In this document: positions 1 through 11,656 of the stretch, piece by piece
Numbering within the stretch: position 1 is the stretch's first letter
How the letters are laid out: each line of letters opens with the position of its first letter
Assembly: GCA_022453515.1 (NCBI GenBank)
Contig: JAJNNY010000034.1
Coordinates: 1-64,000 of the forward strand
Direction: 5' to 3'
From: Astrocystis sublimbata
Taxonomy: Eukaryota; Ascomycota; Sordariomycetes; Xylariales; Xylariaceae
Length of the DNA stretch: 64,000 nucleotides
Notes under the pieces: generated by a model
Database searches by the model: none
Told to the model about the DNA's origin: nothing
Seen by the model: the letters and a program-made list of their open reading frames with translations, nothing else
Translations under genes and position numbers: made by a program

Positions 1-989
1 ACGATTCATGGATGTGTGCCTAGAACTTCAATCTTTGAACCATTACCACTCTACTATATGCTTTTAGCCAACGACGAGTTGAAATGAGTCTGTTTCTTGG
101 TGATATGTATGTAAAGAGTTTCCGTAGGAAACGAGGTGGAGCTGAGCAGCCAGAATCCGAATCCAGGTTTCTCAGTTCTATTGGCATAATTTCAACTATT
201 CGCCCGCTCGGGGTATGCTTCTCGGCTTGGATCGAGTTTTGCGCCCGCCCCGTTCAGGCGCACCCGTAAACCCAATGCCGCTACCCATCTTTCCAACTAT
301 GAGACTTAGTAATTCTGCCACCGCTAGCCACCCTGTCATCCTGTATGTAGCCGCCGCGTCGATCACCCCTATCCAGGATCCGAAGAGGACCTTGTCGCTG
401 AAGGGCGGCGACGGTTTTGGTTTTGTCAAAAGAGACGCAGGGCCGAGTTACAGATATAGGATGTAGAGGAGATGTATGATTTAGATATCAATGACGAGAT
501 ACGCACAGCATGGCACTCGAAGAGCTGTGACAATCCAAAACTCGGTAGCGCATTGCGTCGATGTGGTAGAGTAGCAAGCATAATGTTTTGATCATTATCA
601 AAACAACTGCCGGGCGACGCTTGCCCTTGCCTTGCACACATTAACGTATACACAGTACAATCAATAATAAATATACAATTGTTTCAACCACATACGTGGG
701 ATAGAGCAGTAAGTATAAATCAAACTCTGCTAAAGTAAGTACATGCCAATTCTCCCGCCCCGGGGGCCGGGGTTGTTCCCAGAGCCGGCAAAAACAATGT
801 GGCGACGCAGTTACGCAAATGACATTGCCTTTGCGGCAACGTATCGCCCGAGCATGCGAATTTTGGGCACACGGAATCATGTAGGTGTGAACATGGGGGA
901 AATGTTTGATCTATTCCATTAGTGTTGGTGAACCCTGGATACTTAATCAAGACGAGATACAGATGACAGCCAGCCCTGACGTCGCTATC
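1..989. other. left-edge region without a supported gene
   Basis: No gene is supported here. A 77-codon minus-strand frame (196-429) has a hydrophobic middle and could be an exon of a small membrane protein, but no matching exon, start context or recognisable family supports it. The rest is ordinary non-coding sequence downstream of the reductase gene that ends at 990. Confidence 0.5.
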
Positions 990-1971
990 TCAGGAACTCT
1001 TGGCATAATATTGCCTAAGCTCTTGAACGCCTCTGGTCCGGTTGCATAGCGAGTCTAACATGCCGCCCGGAAGCCAACTACTCAGCCATTTGCAACTCGT
1101 CGACGAGACGCCACGCCAGAGAAAGCTCTCTCTGCCGTGCAGGACATCATTGACAAGCTGGCGAGCGATCACATCGACAGGTGTTTCATTAGGCTGCATT
1201 TTCCCGCGGCGCGCATCCACAAGAAACTGCCGGATTGGCTCGTAGTATGAATTCGACGGCATCTGGAGATGGTCTGGATGGGAGTTGGTGAAAATGTTGG
1301 TCTCAGCTGAGCCGATCATGGCCGTGACTACCCGAACACCCAGCGGCTCCAACTCGACTCGTAAAACGTTGGAAAGTTGCCTGAGCGCCGCTTTCGAACT
1401 GCTATAAATGCCTGAGTGGACGTGTCAGTCTAACGGTATTGTGGAGAAAAGGGAATAAGTAGAAAGAAAGAAAAAGGAAGAGTGTGCATGTGGGTAGGGA
1501 CAAGCAACAAGGCCATCACATACCTCCCCATGCAGTTGGTAGATTCCACGCGACTGAACTATGGTTGACAATGGTGCCTTTTGCCTTGATGACCATAGAT
1601 GCAAACGCCTGGGTGACAGCGAGGGCGCCCCAAAAGTTGGCATCGAAGAATCTCTTGGCCTCCTTGATGTCGGCGTTCAACAGAGGCATGAGGTGGTCGC
1701 GTCCAGCGTTGTTGATAAGAATATCAAGCGTGCCGCCCGTGCGCGCCTGTACGTGGCTGGCACACTGTTGAATCGACACATCCGAGGTCACGTCAAGCTC
1801 GAGGATCTCAACATGGCTGAAGCTCGCGAGCGTGCCGGCCTTGGACTTGTTGCGCATAGTCGCGAACACGTGGTAGTCTTCCTCACGAAGGATCTTGGCC
1901 ATGGCGGCGCCGATTCCGCCATCGCTGCAACCCGTGATCAGGGCGGTTTTCTTCGACACGGTGGTAGACAT
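990..1971 (-). CDS. short-chain dehydrogenase, Ayr1-like (1-acyl-DHAP reductase type)
   Basis: NADPH-dependent reductase of the classical SDR family, closest by motif to yeast Ayr1, which reduces 1-acyl-dihydroxyacetone phosphate in glycerolipid synthesis at the ER or lipid droplet. Two exons (1971-1524 and 1411-990) flank a 112-base intron at 1412-1523 with GTATGT donor and CAG acceptor. The join gives 289 residues. The nucleotide-binding turn reads TGCSDGGIG, followed by the NNAG motif, an MPLL..DI segment typical of the Ayr1 group, the catalytic Ser in HSSV, and YSSSK, whose Tyr and Lys complete the active site. The YSSSK motif spans codons restored by splicing, which supports the intron. 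The start is the ATG at 1971; an in-frame ATG at 1992 would add seven residues. Many fungal paralogues of this family exist, so the exact substrate is uncertain. Confidence 0.85.
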
Positions 1972-2133
1972 GGCTGTACACGAGTTGAGCACGAGACAGA
2001 CGAGGAGGACATGGTTTCAACCTCGCACTCTCAATGCTGTTCCACTAACAGCGCCAATTAGGAGCAAGAGGGGTAAAATAGTCGGATGACATAACGTGGT
2101 AGTCTTTGTGTGCCATCACTCCATTGCCCAATT

Positions 2134-2650
2134 CTACTGGATTGACTTTGTTGGTCGGCACAGCCGTCCATCCGACGCCAACGCCCAGCTGCTGTTGGAT
2201 CCGACCGCAGCATTGGCCCCAAAAAGCGAATCCGGGTCATACTTCTACTTTACCTAAGGGAGTGCGTCGTAATTCTGATCCAAGTAGTCTTTTTTCCAGT
2301 GGGGGTTGTCGAGCGTTGCCTCGTTCATATACATACCGCCATCGGGTGTGATATCCCGGAACAGGCCCTGCCACCGGCTCAAGAGAACCTCCTGCGCCTG
2401 CAGTATCTCCCATTCGGCTGTCTGGGGCCAGCCGACTCCAAAGTTCATGGTGAACAGTGCTTCTCGCCATACAAGCGGTACTGCGTTGGACAGTTCTAGA
2501 CGGCTGCCTACTTGTGGCTACGCTCGCGAAAGTATTCAAGGAGCGCACCCGAGTGTGCGATCTCGTCGTACCTGGAACCCTTGATGAACTCTATGTAAAC
2601 AAGATACCGCACAACATAAGCCAGGGACTATCAATCGCCAAGACAAGAGC
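2134..2650 (-). pseudogene. relic of a berberine-bridge-type FAD-linked oxidoreductase (C-terminal part)
   Basis: Translating the minus strand in pieces recovers the C-terminal end of a BBE-like FAD oxidase: NAVPLVWREAL near 2480-2440, GGMYMNEATLDNPHW near 2340-2300, QNYDAL, KYDPDSLF near 2255-2235, and the family's typical DGRLC ending just before a stop at 2134. These blocks do not lie in one open frame. There is a frame change near 2480-2515, and two in-frame TAG codons sit between DAL and KYDP where the family has Gln or Lys. Both TAGs are explained by CAG to TAG changes. No FAD-binding N-terminal domain is recognisable upstream. BBE enzymes oxidise small molecules using bicovalent FAD and are common in secondary metabolism; this copy cannot be functional as read. 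Confidence 0.75.
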
Positions 2651-4144
2651 CACGGGGCTTGGGCGCCGTCAATGGGGTCGTCTCGGATCTCAGCGCACAT
2701 GATCTTGAGACAGGTGTCTTGCTTGTCGAAATCAACGGGCTGCACGGCGTCGAGCTGGATATTGGGACACATATCGAATCGCAAAATTCGGCCTGCTTTC
2801 GATGGAGACCGAATATCTCGTTGACAAACGTTCAAATACGCCAGCTTGCGTTGGGCAACATGAGTCAGAAGTCGACAACGCTGTATAACCTCATCGATCT
2901 TATAGCGTTCAAGAGATGCGACGCAAAAGTATTGGAACTGAACCTGGTCGATGGCCACTCAACCTCTTCGTGGTTAGGGGCTGATGTACATTCCCCTGGA
3001 CGATCACATTCCCATCTCAATATTGTCTGTTCAAATGCACAGACTCTTGCAGCAATGAGATCCCGGTACGTTGGAGAAGAGGATGGCGATATGTCGTTTT
3101 CCTTCGCAAACCCCGCAGAAGAAGCGCGGGGGTTGAGAAGCGATGAGGGCTATGGCATTATAGTAGTCAAGCGACCATTTGGAGATGACATCGATACGAA
3201 AAGGATGAGCGAGAATCTGAGGTTATTAATCCCACGACATTCCCTATAGCCCCTCATAGCATGTTCTAGAATAATAGATCATTATAAGGGAAAAAACATA
3301 GGGAAAAGGCGACATGACTAAAAAATTACATGAACCTCTTTCCCAGGTTCACTATTTGGTTTGGGGGATCGAGGGAGATGTGTGTATGTAAGTGAGACAA
3401 AAGCTGGTTTTTGTTTCGGCGATGATGCAATCATGCCCACCATCGCGATTCTCGACCGTTGCGGGCAGTTGCCGGTAGCCGAGCGCTGGACCCCGGGGAA
3501 AAGCCTACGGGCCTGGGTTCGTTTGGGGCTCCAGCGCAGCAAGTTCGCCGAATGCGACGCGAGCAAGCGAAGAAAGGCGTACGTACCCCTGGAGCCAACC
3601 CCGCCAACAGGGCCTAGACACGCTAGAGTCGAGCCACAGCGAGGGCGGGAGCTACGGGGGAACCCCACCATGCCCGCTATAAAGCATTGATGTTAAGAGC
3701 CCTGGGCCACTCACGGCTCGCTGCGCTCGCTGCGGTGCTGGCAATGACCTCATCGCCGTTGCTTTCCGCGCAGCTCGTGTGAAACACGCCTTCCTTGCGG
3801 TTGGGCTTGCGACTTCTCGAGGGTGTTTTTTTCGTGCGGCAAGAGTGAGCCGTTACCCGGCCACGCACCGTGGTTTCCTGGTGCAATGCAAACAATGCGA
3901 CCTGATAATTGGCTGTGGATGTAGACGAAGAGCCTGCTGTATTCCTGCTGTATTCCTTGTCGCACGTGTCATCCGGATTCCACACATTCCACATATTCCA
4001 CCATGTCATCACCCCGCGATCGTCCATAGCTATTATATTGTGGCTTGAGAACGACATGCGACCGAGTTCTGTGAAAACCTTCCCTAAGTAATCCTCGCCA
4101 ACCTCACCTCGCCCATTGTATCACTATCATCCCCGCTGTCCTCA
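2651..4144. other. intergenic region, possibly with further gene debris
   Basis: Two overlapping open frames lie on opposite strands (2659-3249 plus, 196 codons; 2536-2958 minus, 140 codons). I recognise neither, and neither has convincing codon pattern or start context. They may be remains of the N-terminal half of the neighbouring FAD oxidoreductase or simple chance frames. From 3300 to 4144 I see only non-coding sequence, which includes the upstream region of the Mug190-like gene. Confidence 0.4.
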
Positions 4145-4180
4145 AATCGCAATCGCAATCGCAATCGCAATCGCAATCGC
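4145..4180. repeat. AATCGC hexanucleotide microsatellite
   Basis: Six perfect tandem copies of AATCGC, followed by the degenerate copies AATCAC, AGTCGC and AATCAC up to about 4198. It lies about 70-130 bases upstream of the start codon of the Mug190-like gene, so it may be in its 5' leader. Copy number is likely to vary between strains. Confidence 0.95.
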
Positions 4181-4271
4181 AATCACAGTCGCAATCACCT
4201 TGAGAGACAAGCGTGCCTGACAACATACTGTCCGTGCCACTCGCCACCCACTACCACCGAGCAACGTTGGA

Positions 4272-7200
4272 ATGGAGGACGATGAGTTCGAGCAACAAGG
4301 CGACGTAGCTCCCAGCCGGGTCCATGGAGGGCATAGCGGTAAACACCCGATCCCGACCGTCCAGGGATACAGACAACATCGCAAGGAGTTGGACGACCAG
4401 GTGCAAGAGGAAGAAAAAGCCCAGCGAGGCCCAGAAGACGAGTCCAGGCCCAAGCGAGCCTTCAATTCCGCCAAGGCCATCTTCAGAAACGAAGATGACG
4501 CGCAAAAGACTCGCCATGACCCGTATCCTTCCGCCAACTTAAATGCCGACACAGATTCCGCCCCACAAGAAGAAGCGTCACAATCTCAATCTCAGCTAGG
4601 CCAAGCGCAAGATGCGCAGGACACCACTGACAGACCACAAAGTAAAGATGGAAACAAGGATGGAAAGCAGAAAAAGAACAAGACGGACGACAAGTCGGCG
4701 ACCGAGACCGTGGCCAGCACTTTCGACCCTAAGGAGAAGCGCAAGGCCATGAAGAAGAAGAAGAGGCACGGCGAAGGCAGAGAGGTCACCGACCCCGTCA
4801 CCCATCTCCCCATCGTCATACACGACCAGACCTCCAAAGACCTCGACTCTGTTCCCGAGAATGATCCGGAGCCCGGGACACATCACACCACCGCCACGGG
4901 TCCTACCGGAGCTTCCAAGTCGGAGCAATCGCTGCAGATCGAGCAGGAGTCAATTCAGAGGGTGCATAACGGCATGAAGCGCGTCTTCCCCCCTCCAGAA
5001 TTTGAGTCGACAAGGGAGGAATTGGCTGCTGTGTACCAACAGGCCGTATACACTGGCCTATCCATAATTGGGCTGCTCGCAGCTGTGCTGTTTGTCGTAC
5101 CCGTCCCTTTCTCACACCACCGAGACTCTACGCTTTCTGGAAATGAAAGCGGATGGTTCCCTCACTGGTCTAAGCTACTTAGTCTCTTGGTATTTCTTGG
5201 ACTTGGGGGGGTTACCGTCGTAGGAATGAGTAGGTGGGTGAGCAAAAAGACCAACGAGATATTCGATGACGAAACCTGGGACGCCTCACTACGGGAGGAG
5301 CAAGCCATTGTCCAGAGTGACGAGGAGCTTCCCGAGTCCGTACACTGGCTCAACAGTCTCATGTCTTCCATCTGGCCACTCGTCAACCCCGATCTCTTCG
5401 CCTCGCTGGTAGATCAGATTGAGGACGTCATGCAAGCCTCTCTGCCAAAGGCTATCAAAATGGTGAGCGTGGACGACATGGGCCAGGGAAGTGACAGTGT
5501 CCGCATACTCGGTGTGAAGTGGCTGCCAACAGGCGCCGCCAGCCAAACTGTAGGAGATGATGGACAGTTACAACAGCAGAACGACGGGTCCCAGAATGAC
5601 CGAACAGACCCCGGAAAGTCACAAGGTACGAATAATGATGGAGTCGAAACTGGCGAAAGAAGTGATCAAGGCAACGAGAATTCCTCGCAACAGGAAAGTG
5701 AAGAAATGTCTTTGCGCGAAGGCATGGAGGCCGAAGAGGGAGATTTTGTCAACTTGGAACTTGCGCTTGCGTATCGAAGCCGCACGTCTAGCAAGTTTCT
5801 CAATGCGAAAGCCAAGAATGCGCACCTTCTCATCAAATTTTACCTACCCGGTGGCGTCGCCATACCCGTGTGGGTTGAGCTCCGAGGAATCGTCATGACA
5901 CTTAGGCTCCGGCTCCAACTCACCCCCGACCCACCGTTCGTCGAACTCTGCACTCTAACGTTCCTGGGTCAGCCCAAGGCGACTCTCTCGTGCATGCCGC
6001 TATCGAAGCACAGCTTCAGCTTGACGGACGTGCCCCTCATCTCCTCATTCGTCAATTCCGCCATCGACGCCGCCCTAGCCGAATACGTGGCCCCGAAGAG
6101 CCTAACCCTAAACTTGAAGGACATGTTAGTCGGCGACGACTTCAAAAAGGATACAAACACCATTGGCGTTGTCTGGATCTTCATCAAGGGAGCAAGCGGC
6201 TTCAAACAAGGTGACGCTGGAATCGGCCCTCTGGAAGGGAGCAGTGACGCTTACGTCACTGTCTCGTGGGGTAAATTCGGCAAACCCGTTGCTTCAACTC
6301 GCATCGTGATGAACCAGAATTCGCCCAGCTGGCACGAGTATGCCAGCATCATGGTGACCCCCGAGGAAATCAACGCCAGTGAGAAACTCCGCCTGCAGCT
6401 CTGGGATTCCGATAAGTGGACAGCAGACGACGACCTAGGCCGTGTTGAGGTAGACCTCAAAACCCTCATGCACAGCGACGAGAGTCTGAACCGTATTCAA
6501 GAGCGCGAGGACCGCTTCACGGGTGAGGACGTCGAAGAGAAGATGCCCGGCTCGATGATCTGGAGCGTCGGCTACTTCGAGAAAACCCGCATCACGAGGC
6601 AGCAGCTCGAGGCGCAGACTTTTAACAAGGATATACGGACGAAACACGACATGAAGAACCATATCTCGGAATCGGTCGAGAATAAGCTGAGGGAAGCTGG
6701 GAAGAAGAAGGATGATGAGGAAGTCCGGCAGCAGAAGACCCAGGATTATCATGAGTTAGAGAATAGCAGTGAGTTTGAAATGCTCTTCTCTCTTATTTCT
6801 CTAGAAATATCATTAGTAACTAACGTTCTTTCTAGTGATTATATCAGCACCACCAAGTGGCGAATACGTCTCTGGTGTACTGAGCATACAGGTTCACAAT
6901 CTCACAGGTCTCATGATCCGAAAGCCGCAGAAGGAAGACAAAGAGGAGGCAGGCGACCAGGAGGACGAGGACGAGCAGTCCGACGACATGCCTAGCAGCT
7001 ATGTCACCCTTATTCTCAATCACAAGAAATTCTTTCGGACACGAACGAAGCCGAAGAACTCCAAGCCGTTTTTCAATGCTGGCACGGAGCGTTTCGTCCG
7101 CGATTGGCGTGACACCGAGGTTATTGTGAGCGTGCGTGATGCCCGGGAGAGAGAAGATGACCCCCTTATCGGACTCGTATATCTTCAACTTTCTCAAGTC

Positions 7201-8364
7201 TTCAAGGAGCGCAGTCAAGTTATGGACAACTACTCTATTTCCGGCGGAATCGGCTTCGGCAAAGCACGAATCAGTCTGATATGGCGGAGTATCGAGCTCC
7301 AGCTGCCTACGCAGATAAGTGGATGGGACTACGGCACCCTGCAGATCTGCGGACCGGTAAAACCGAAAGCAGGTTTCGATGATGGTCTGATGAGCAACAG
7401 AATCAAGTTGCGAACGAACACCGGGCGCGTGAAAATGTATTCCCATGATGGAGAATGGAAAGGCCAAGGACGGAGAGGATCTGAGCTATTCATGGCCGTG
7501 CGCAAGCGCTACTCGTCGTGTCTGGTAATCGAGTTCCGCAAGTCAAAGCTGGGCCCGGTCCCGGACAAGACGGCTGCATTTGCGATCCTGTGGTTGAACG
7601 AGATCAGCGACGAGGAAAATGAGACGAAGACGGTGAAAGTGTGGAAGGGCAACAAAGAGAGCTTCACCAGAGCGCAGACGTGCTGCGAGTTTGACGGCAA
7701 CAGCTCGGACGAAAAGGCCGAGCTAGTCGGAGAGCTAGAGATACCTGTGCGGTTCTGGAGAGGTCTCTCGGGATACCACAAGACCTGGGCGGCGCAGAGC
7801 AAGAATCACGACATGAGGAATGTTATGGAGTGTCTGGATACGATCACCGATGAGGGGCTGGGTGATGATGACGATGACGATAATGATGAGGACGACAACG
7901 AGAGCTTATCTGATGAGATTCACGAGGACGATACGGATGCTATACGCAAGAAAAAGCTACGCATGCACACGAACGACGACTCGACGCCGCCGTCCTCAGA
8001 CGACGAAGACCCAGGCAACGGAAACAACCGTGGCTCGGCGTCATCTTCGGACTTGAGTCTTTCGGATTTTAAAAAAGTGAAGAATATCTTCCGCAATCCC
8101 GTTGACGGTATCACGGAGGCGGCGACTACTGTTCTCGCACCCGGACATAATGATAGCGAAGACGGATCCCGGGGCATGAAGGGCACGTTGCGGGATTACA
8201 AGGACCATCATAAGCAGCTGCATCGCAAGCATCGCGGGATCATGCAGTGGCGGGCTGCGCGCGAGGCGAATCATCTTGGGGGCAAGATTACGAGGCTGAA
8301 GGGGAATGTCAGTCAGGTCTTTAAACACTCAGAGAAGGATACGGGGGTGGAGACTGAGGTTTGA
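4272..8364 (+). CDS. Mug190-like C2-domain and SMP-domain membrane protein (tricalbin type)
   Basis: Probable membrane-contact-site lipid-transfer protein related to S. pombe Mug190 and the tricalbins. Two exons (4272-6768, 6836-8364) flank a 67-base intron at 6769-6835 with GTGAGT donor and CTAAC branch point; the join gives 1341 residues. The order is: a charged, Lys/Glu/Gln-rich N-terminus (1-250); two hydrophobic segments near 258-282 and 301-324, probably a hairpin in the ER; an SMP lipid-binding module near 355-615; a first C2 domain near 630-740 (SSDAYVTVSWGKFG, NSPSWHE); a second C2-like domain after about 840; an acidic run of Asp residues near 1175-1190; and a basic C-terminus. The start is the ATG at 4272. 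The intron falls inside the second C2 region and both flanks stay in frame. Phosphoinositide or Ca-dependent tethering is inferred from the family; Ca-binding Asp positions are only partly apparent. Confidence 0.85.
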
Positions 8365-9049
8365 GGGATAGGGGAGGATGGAAAATGGGAGGGAGGGTAT
8401 GAATGAACGTTGAAGTGCCCTGGTAAAGTACATGCCAATTAAGGGTGTCTTCACTTTCTATACCTGCCTACCTTTGTAGTATTATGAAACAGGCCTAGGA
8501 AAAGATTGACCGGTAGTATGGATTACGGACGGTCGGATGGACAGATAGTAATGTTAATTTTACCTCTTCGAGTTCTACTTGGCAAATTGCAATGATGGTT
8601 CTATGTGAGTAGAGTTGATTTAAGAGATACATAGCTCACTGGATGAAACGAACGGCGAGAACAGTGGTTGATATAATCATTCAGCTGTATGATATATGTC
8701 TATCCAAGGAGATCAACATTCCATAGGAACACGTATATCAACTATTTACACAAGTAAAGAATCACACAGGTAGTGTGCTTGATGTACCTCTGTACCCTTC
8801 ATGTCGTTGGTGGGTACTTACTTGTAGAGATGCAGCCAACAATTATGCTTTTGTTGAGCATCCGTTGTTAGTTTTCTAACTAAAGCTTAGCACACTCTCG
8901 CCCGGTTCCCCTCGAGTTCATTCAAGATCACCCTCATAACCCCTTAGCTTCATGTACTTAGGTAGCTTAGCTTCTTTGTTACTTTCTATTTCATAAAGTG
9001 TTGACTTCAATCAATTGCATACAGGTAGCAGCACAATTATACCCATAAC
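8365..9049. other. intergenic region between the Mug190-like and P450 genes
   Basis: No open frame of note. It holds the 3' flank of the Mug190-like gene and the promoter of the P450 gene, is moderately AT-rich, and shows no repeat or RNA gene that I can recognise. Confidence 0.6.
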
Positions 9050-10829
9050 ATGCCTAGAACCATGGTGCTTCCAATCAACTGGTCTGTGTTGTTGGTTCTG
9101 GTTAGCATTTACTACGCTACTCTCGTGTTTTACCGCTTGTTTCTCCACCCACTAGCTCGCTTCCCAGGTCCTAAGCTAGCTGCTATCTCGCGTTGGTACG
9201 AAGCCTACCACGACGTCGTTCGAGGCGGACAGTATACTTCGAAGATCGCAGAGCTGCACGCCTCTTATGGTGGGGAAGATCTCACTTACATCGCACCTCA
9301 AGCCCGTGTCTGACTCTTGAAACAGGCCCCATCATTCGAATTAGTCCTCACGAGCTACATGTCGCAGATGCAGCATTCTTCGACGCACTCTATCGCACTG
9401 ATGGACATTGGGATATGTACAGTTGGGCGTACGACGCCTTCGGCGCCAAAGGATCCACCGTCTTCGGCTCGAGTATAACAACCTCATTCAGCTTAATATC
9501 ATAATTATCATTCAATGCTAATTCCTTTCAGATCATGATGCCCATAGGGCACACCGCCGCGCGATAGCGCCATTATTCTCCAAGACCGCCGTAGTTTCTC
9601 GTCTAGACATCGTATCACGAAATGTCGACAAACTCAGCAAACGACTCTCTCTCATCCCCCGTGACACCACTTTAGACCTTGGCGCTGCCATCAGCGCTTT
9701 CACGCGAGACATCGCAAACGAATTCATCATCGGCAAAGCATACAACGAACTAGACCTCGAAGATTTCGGCGTCGGGCTGTCCATCGCCTCGTCGGGTGCC
9801 GGCCCGTTCTGGCGGATCACCAAGCACGTGCGATGGTTCGGCCCCGCGATGAAGGCACTGCCAGTGCCGTGGGCAATGAAGGTGGCCGATGAAGGGATGA
9901 AGTCGTTCTTTCGCTACCTCCAGGTATGTATGTCACTGTCAACGACGGTAGTTATCATCACAACTAAAATGCCTGCAACATCATCTAGCAAACCGAACAA
10001 GACACGCGGGACCTCATGGCCGCCGCGCAAGCTTCTTCACCAGATGATGATGATAAGGCCAATCGCACCCTAGTGCACGAGATCATACACTCGAGCCTCC
10101 CGGCCGCCGACAAGAGCTTCGAGCGCATCCTCGAAGAAGTGGCCACCGTGACGGGAGCCGGCTACGAGACCACGGCCAACACCCTGCGCCTCATCCTCTA
10201 CCACGTGTACGCCAACAACGCCATCTTGCGGAACCTGAGAAGAGAGCTACCTACTGAACTTGGATCTCCACCACCCTTGAGCGAGCTGGAAAAACTCCCC
10301 TATCTGACCGCCGTGCTAATGGAAGGCCTGCGTCTGAGCCCAGGCATCTCCAGCCGCGCCGCACGCGTGACGGACAAGGATCTCATGTACAAGGACTGGC
10401 GCATCCCGGCTGGGACGCCGGTGGGCATGACTGCGATCTTGCTGCATACAGATGGGAAGCTATATCCCGATCCGATGCGCTTTGATCCGACGCGCTGGCT
10501 GGATCGCGATACTGGCAGTGGCTATAAAGTGCGTGATGGTGGCCGTGTGCCGTTTGCCCCTTTTTCACGGGGCACGAGGATATGCCTTGGCATGCAGTAC
10601 GTTGGCGCTCTTTGTGGACCTTGCGCGGCCATGTTTACTAACAAGCAATGTTTTACTTAGCCTGGCCTGGGCCGAGCTGTACCTGCTCCTTAGTCATTTG
10701 GTCACGAGGTTTGATTTCTCTTATGAGGGTGTGCAGGATGCTGATTTTGAGCTGGAAAGGGATAATTTTGGGATCGGAACGAAAGCTGGGTGTCATTTGG
10801 TGGCGCGCGTTGAGCTCTATCGGGGGTGA
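9050..10829 (+). CDS. cytochrome P450 monooxygenase (trichodiene-oxygenase-like group)
   Basis: Microsomal class II P450. Five exons (9050-9269, 9326-9472, 9532-9923, 9989-10596, 10661-10829) join in frame to 511 residues; all four introns are 56-65 bases with GT...AG ends, and the last has a CTAAC branch point. The N-terminus has one membrane anchor (about residues 8-28) followed by the proline-rich hinge [13 protein letters not shown]. The I-helix motif is AGYETT, the K-helix is EGLR, and the haem loop is [10 protein letters not shown] with the ligand Cys near residue 452. The wording [13 protein letters not shown] after the hinge is typical of the group named for Tri4/CYP58, but substrate cannot be read from sequence. 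The neighbours are not an obvious biosynthetic cluster, so a catabolic or orphan role is possible. Confidence 0.9.
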
Positions 10830-11000
10830 TGTACATACGTCAAGGCTTGGTTGTTACCAACGTATAGTGCAGTTAGTTTTGTTCTACAGGGTATGTTCGA
10901 GACCGATTGAAATCGACCACTATGCACGGTATCGTCTTGACTATTTATCTTGCCAAAGTCTCTGCAGCCTGAGGTATGACCTAGCCTACCGGATCCACGA

Positions 11001-11656
11001 TCAATCCAAGGTTGGTTTATGCTGCCTCAGAAACGCCTCCTCGGCCTCCGTATTCTCACGCCCAAGAATAGCATTCCGCGTAGGGAATCTCCCAAACTCC
11101 TCTAACTGCCTCACATGTCTCTTCGAGGCCGCGACAGCCATCTCAACCCACTTACGCTCCTCAACACTCCACACCTCCCCTGCAGAGCCTCGAAAAGGCA
11201 GCGCGCCGCAATCACCGAGACCAAGCTCTCCCGCTGCATCAAAGTCATGTAGAGCGCGGAGGCCTGGATGACAGTGACGCGCTTGTCGAAGTCGCGCACG
11301 ACGGCTTTGGTCGCAGCCTCAAAAGCCTTTGCGTTCCCGCTGAAGACATGCGCCGTGCCGCGGAAGATGTTGCGCGGGAACTGGTCGAGGAGCACGATGA
11401 GGGCGAGACTGCTTTCTGGTTCGGCGTTCCAAGCGTCGAGAGAGCCCTTAAGAGCTTGCGTCACAAGGTCGCTGAATTCGGATTTCAGTTGCTCGTCTAG
11501 ACCGGCGGGCGCGATGATCCATTCGATCGGGTTGCGGTCGAACCAGAATGAGATGATCCGTTTGACGTCGTGGTTCATGATGGATGGCAGAGTTGAGTAG
11601 AATTGGGTGTGGCGGATTACTCTTGAGTAGCGCTGTAGTCGAAGCATCAGGGTCAA
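11001..11656 (-). pseudogene. DUF924 family protein with a single frameshift
   Basis: DUF924 proteins are small, mostly helical proteins of unknown function found in bacteria and fungi. The core reads ISFWF at the start, then LALIVLLDQFPRNIFRGTA and YMTLMQRES, all family hallmarks. After about position 11165 the same frame loses similarity and stops, while the next frame continues with the expected end EEFGRFPTRNAILGRE and stops at 11001. The frames cannot be joined by an intron because no spliceable gap of sufficient length exists between the matching parts. One base gained or lost near 11155-11175 explains this. Starts: ATG at 11578 gives the usual family start; ATG at 11656 adds an Arg-rich, acid-free segment resembling a mitochondrial targeting peptide. 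Either a real null allele or a sequence error. Confidence 0.7.

Noticed and set aside
196..429. 77-codon minus-strand frame with a hydrophobic centre
   Set aside because: Could be a membrane-protein exon, but no partner exon or family match was found.
2659..3249. 196-codon plus-strand open frame
   Set aside because: No recognisable family, overlaps another long frame on the opposite strand, and lies beside gene debris; chance or relic is as likely as a gene.
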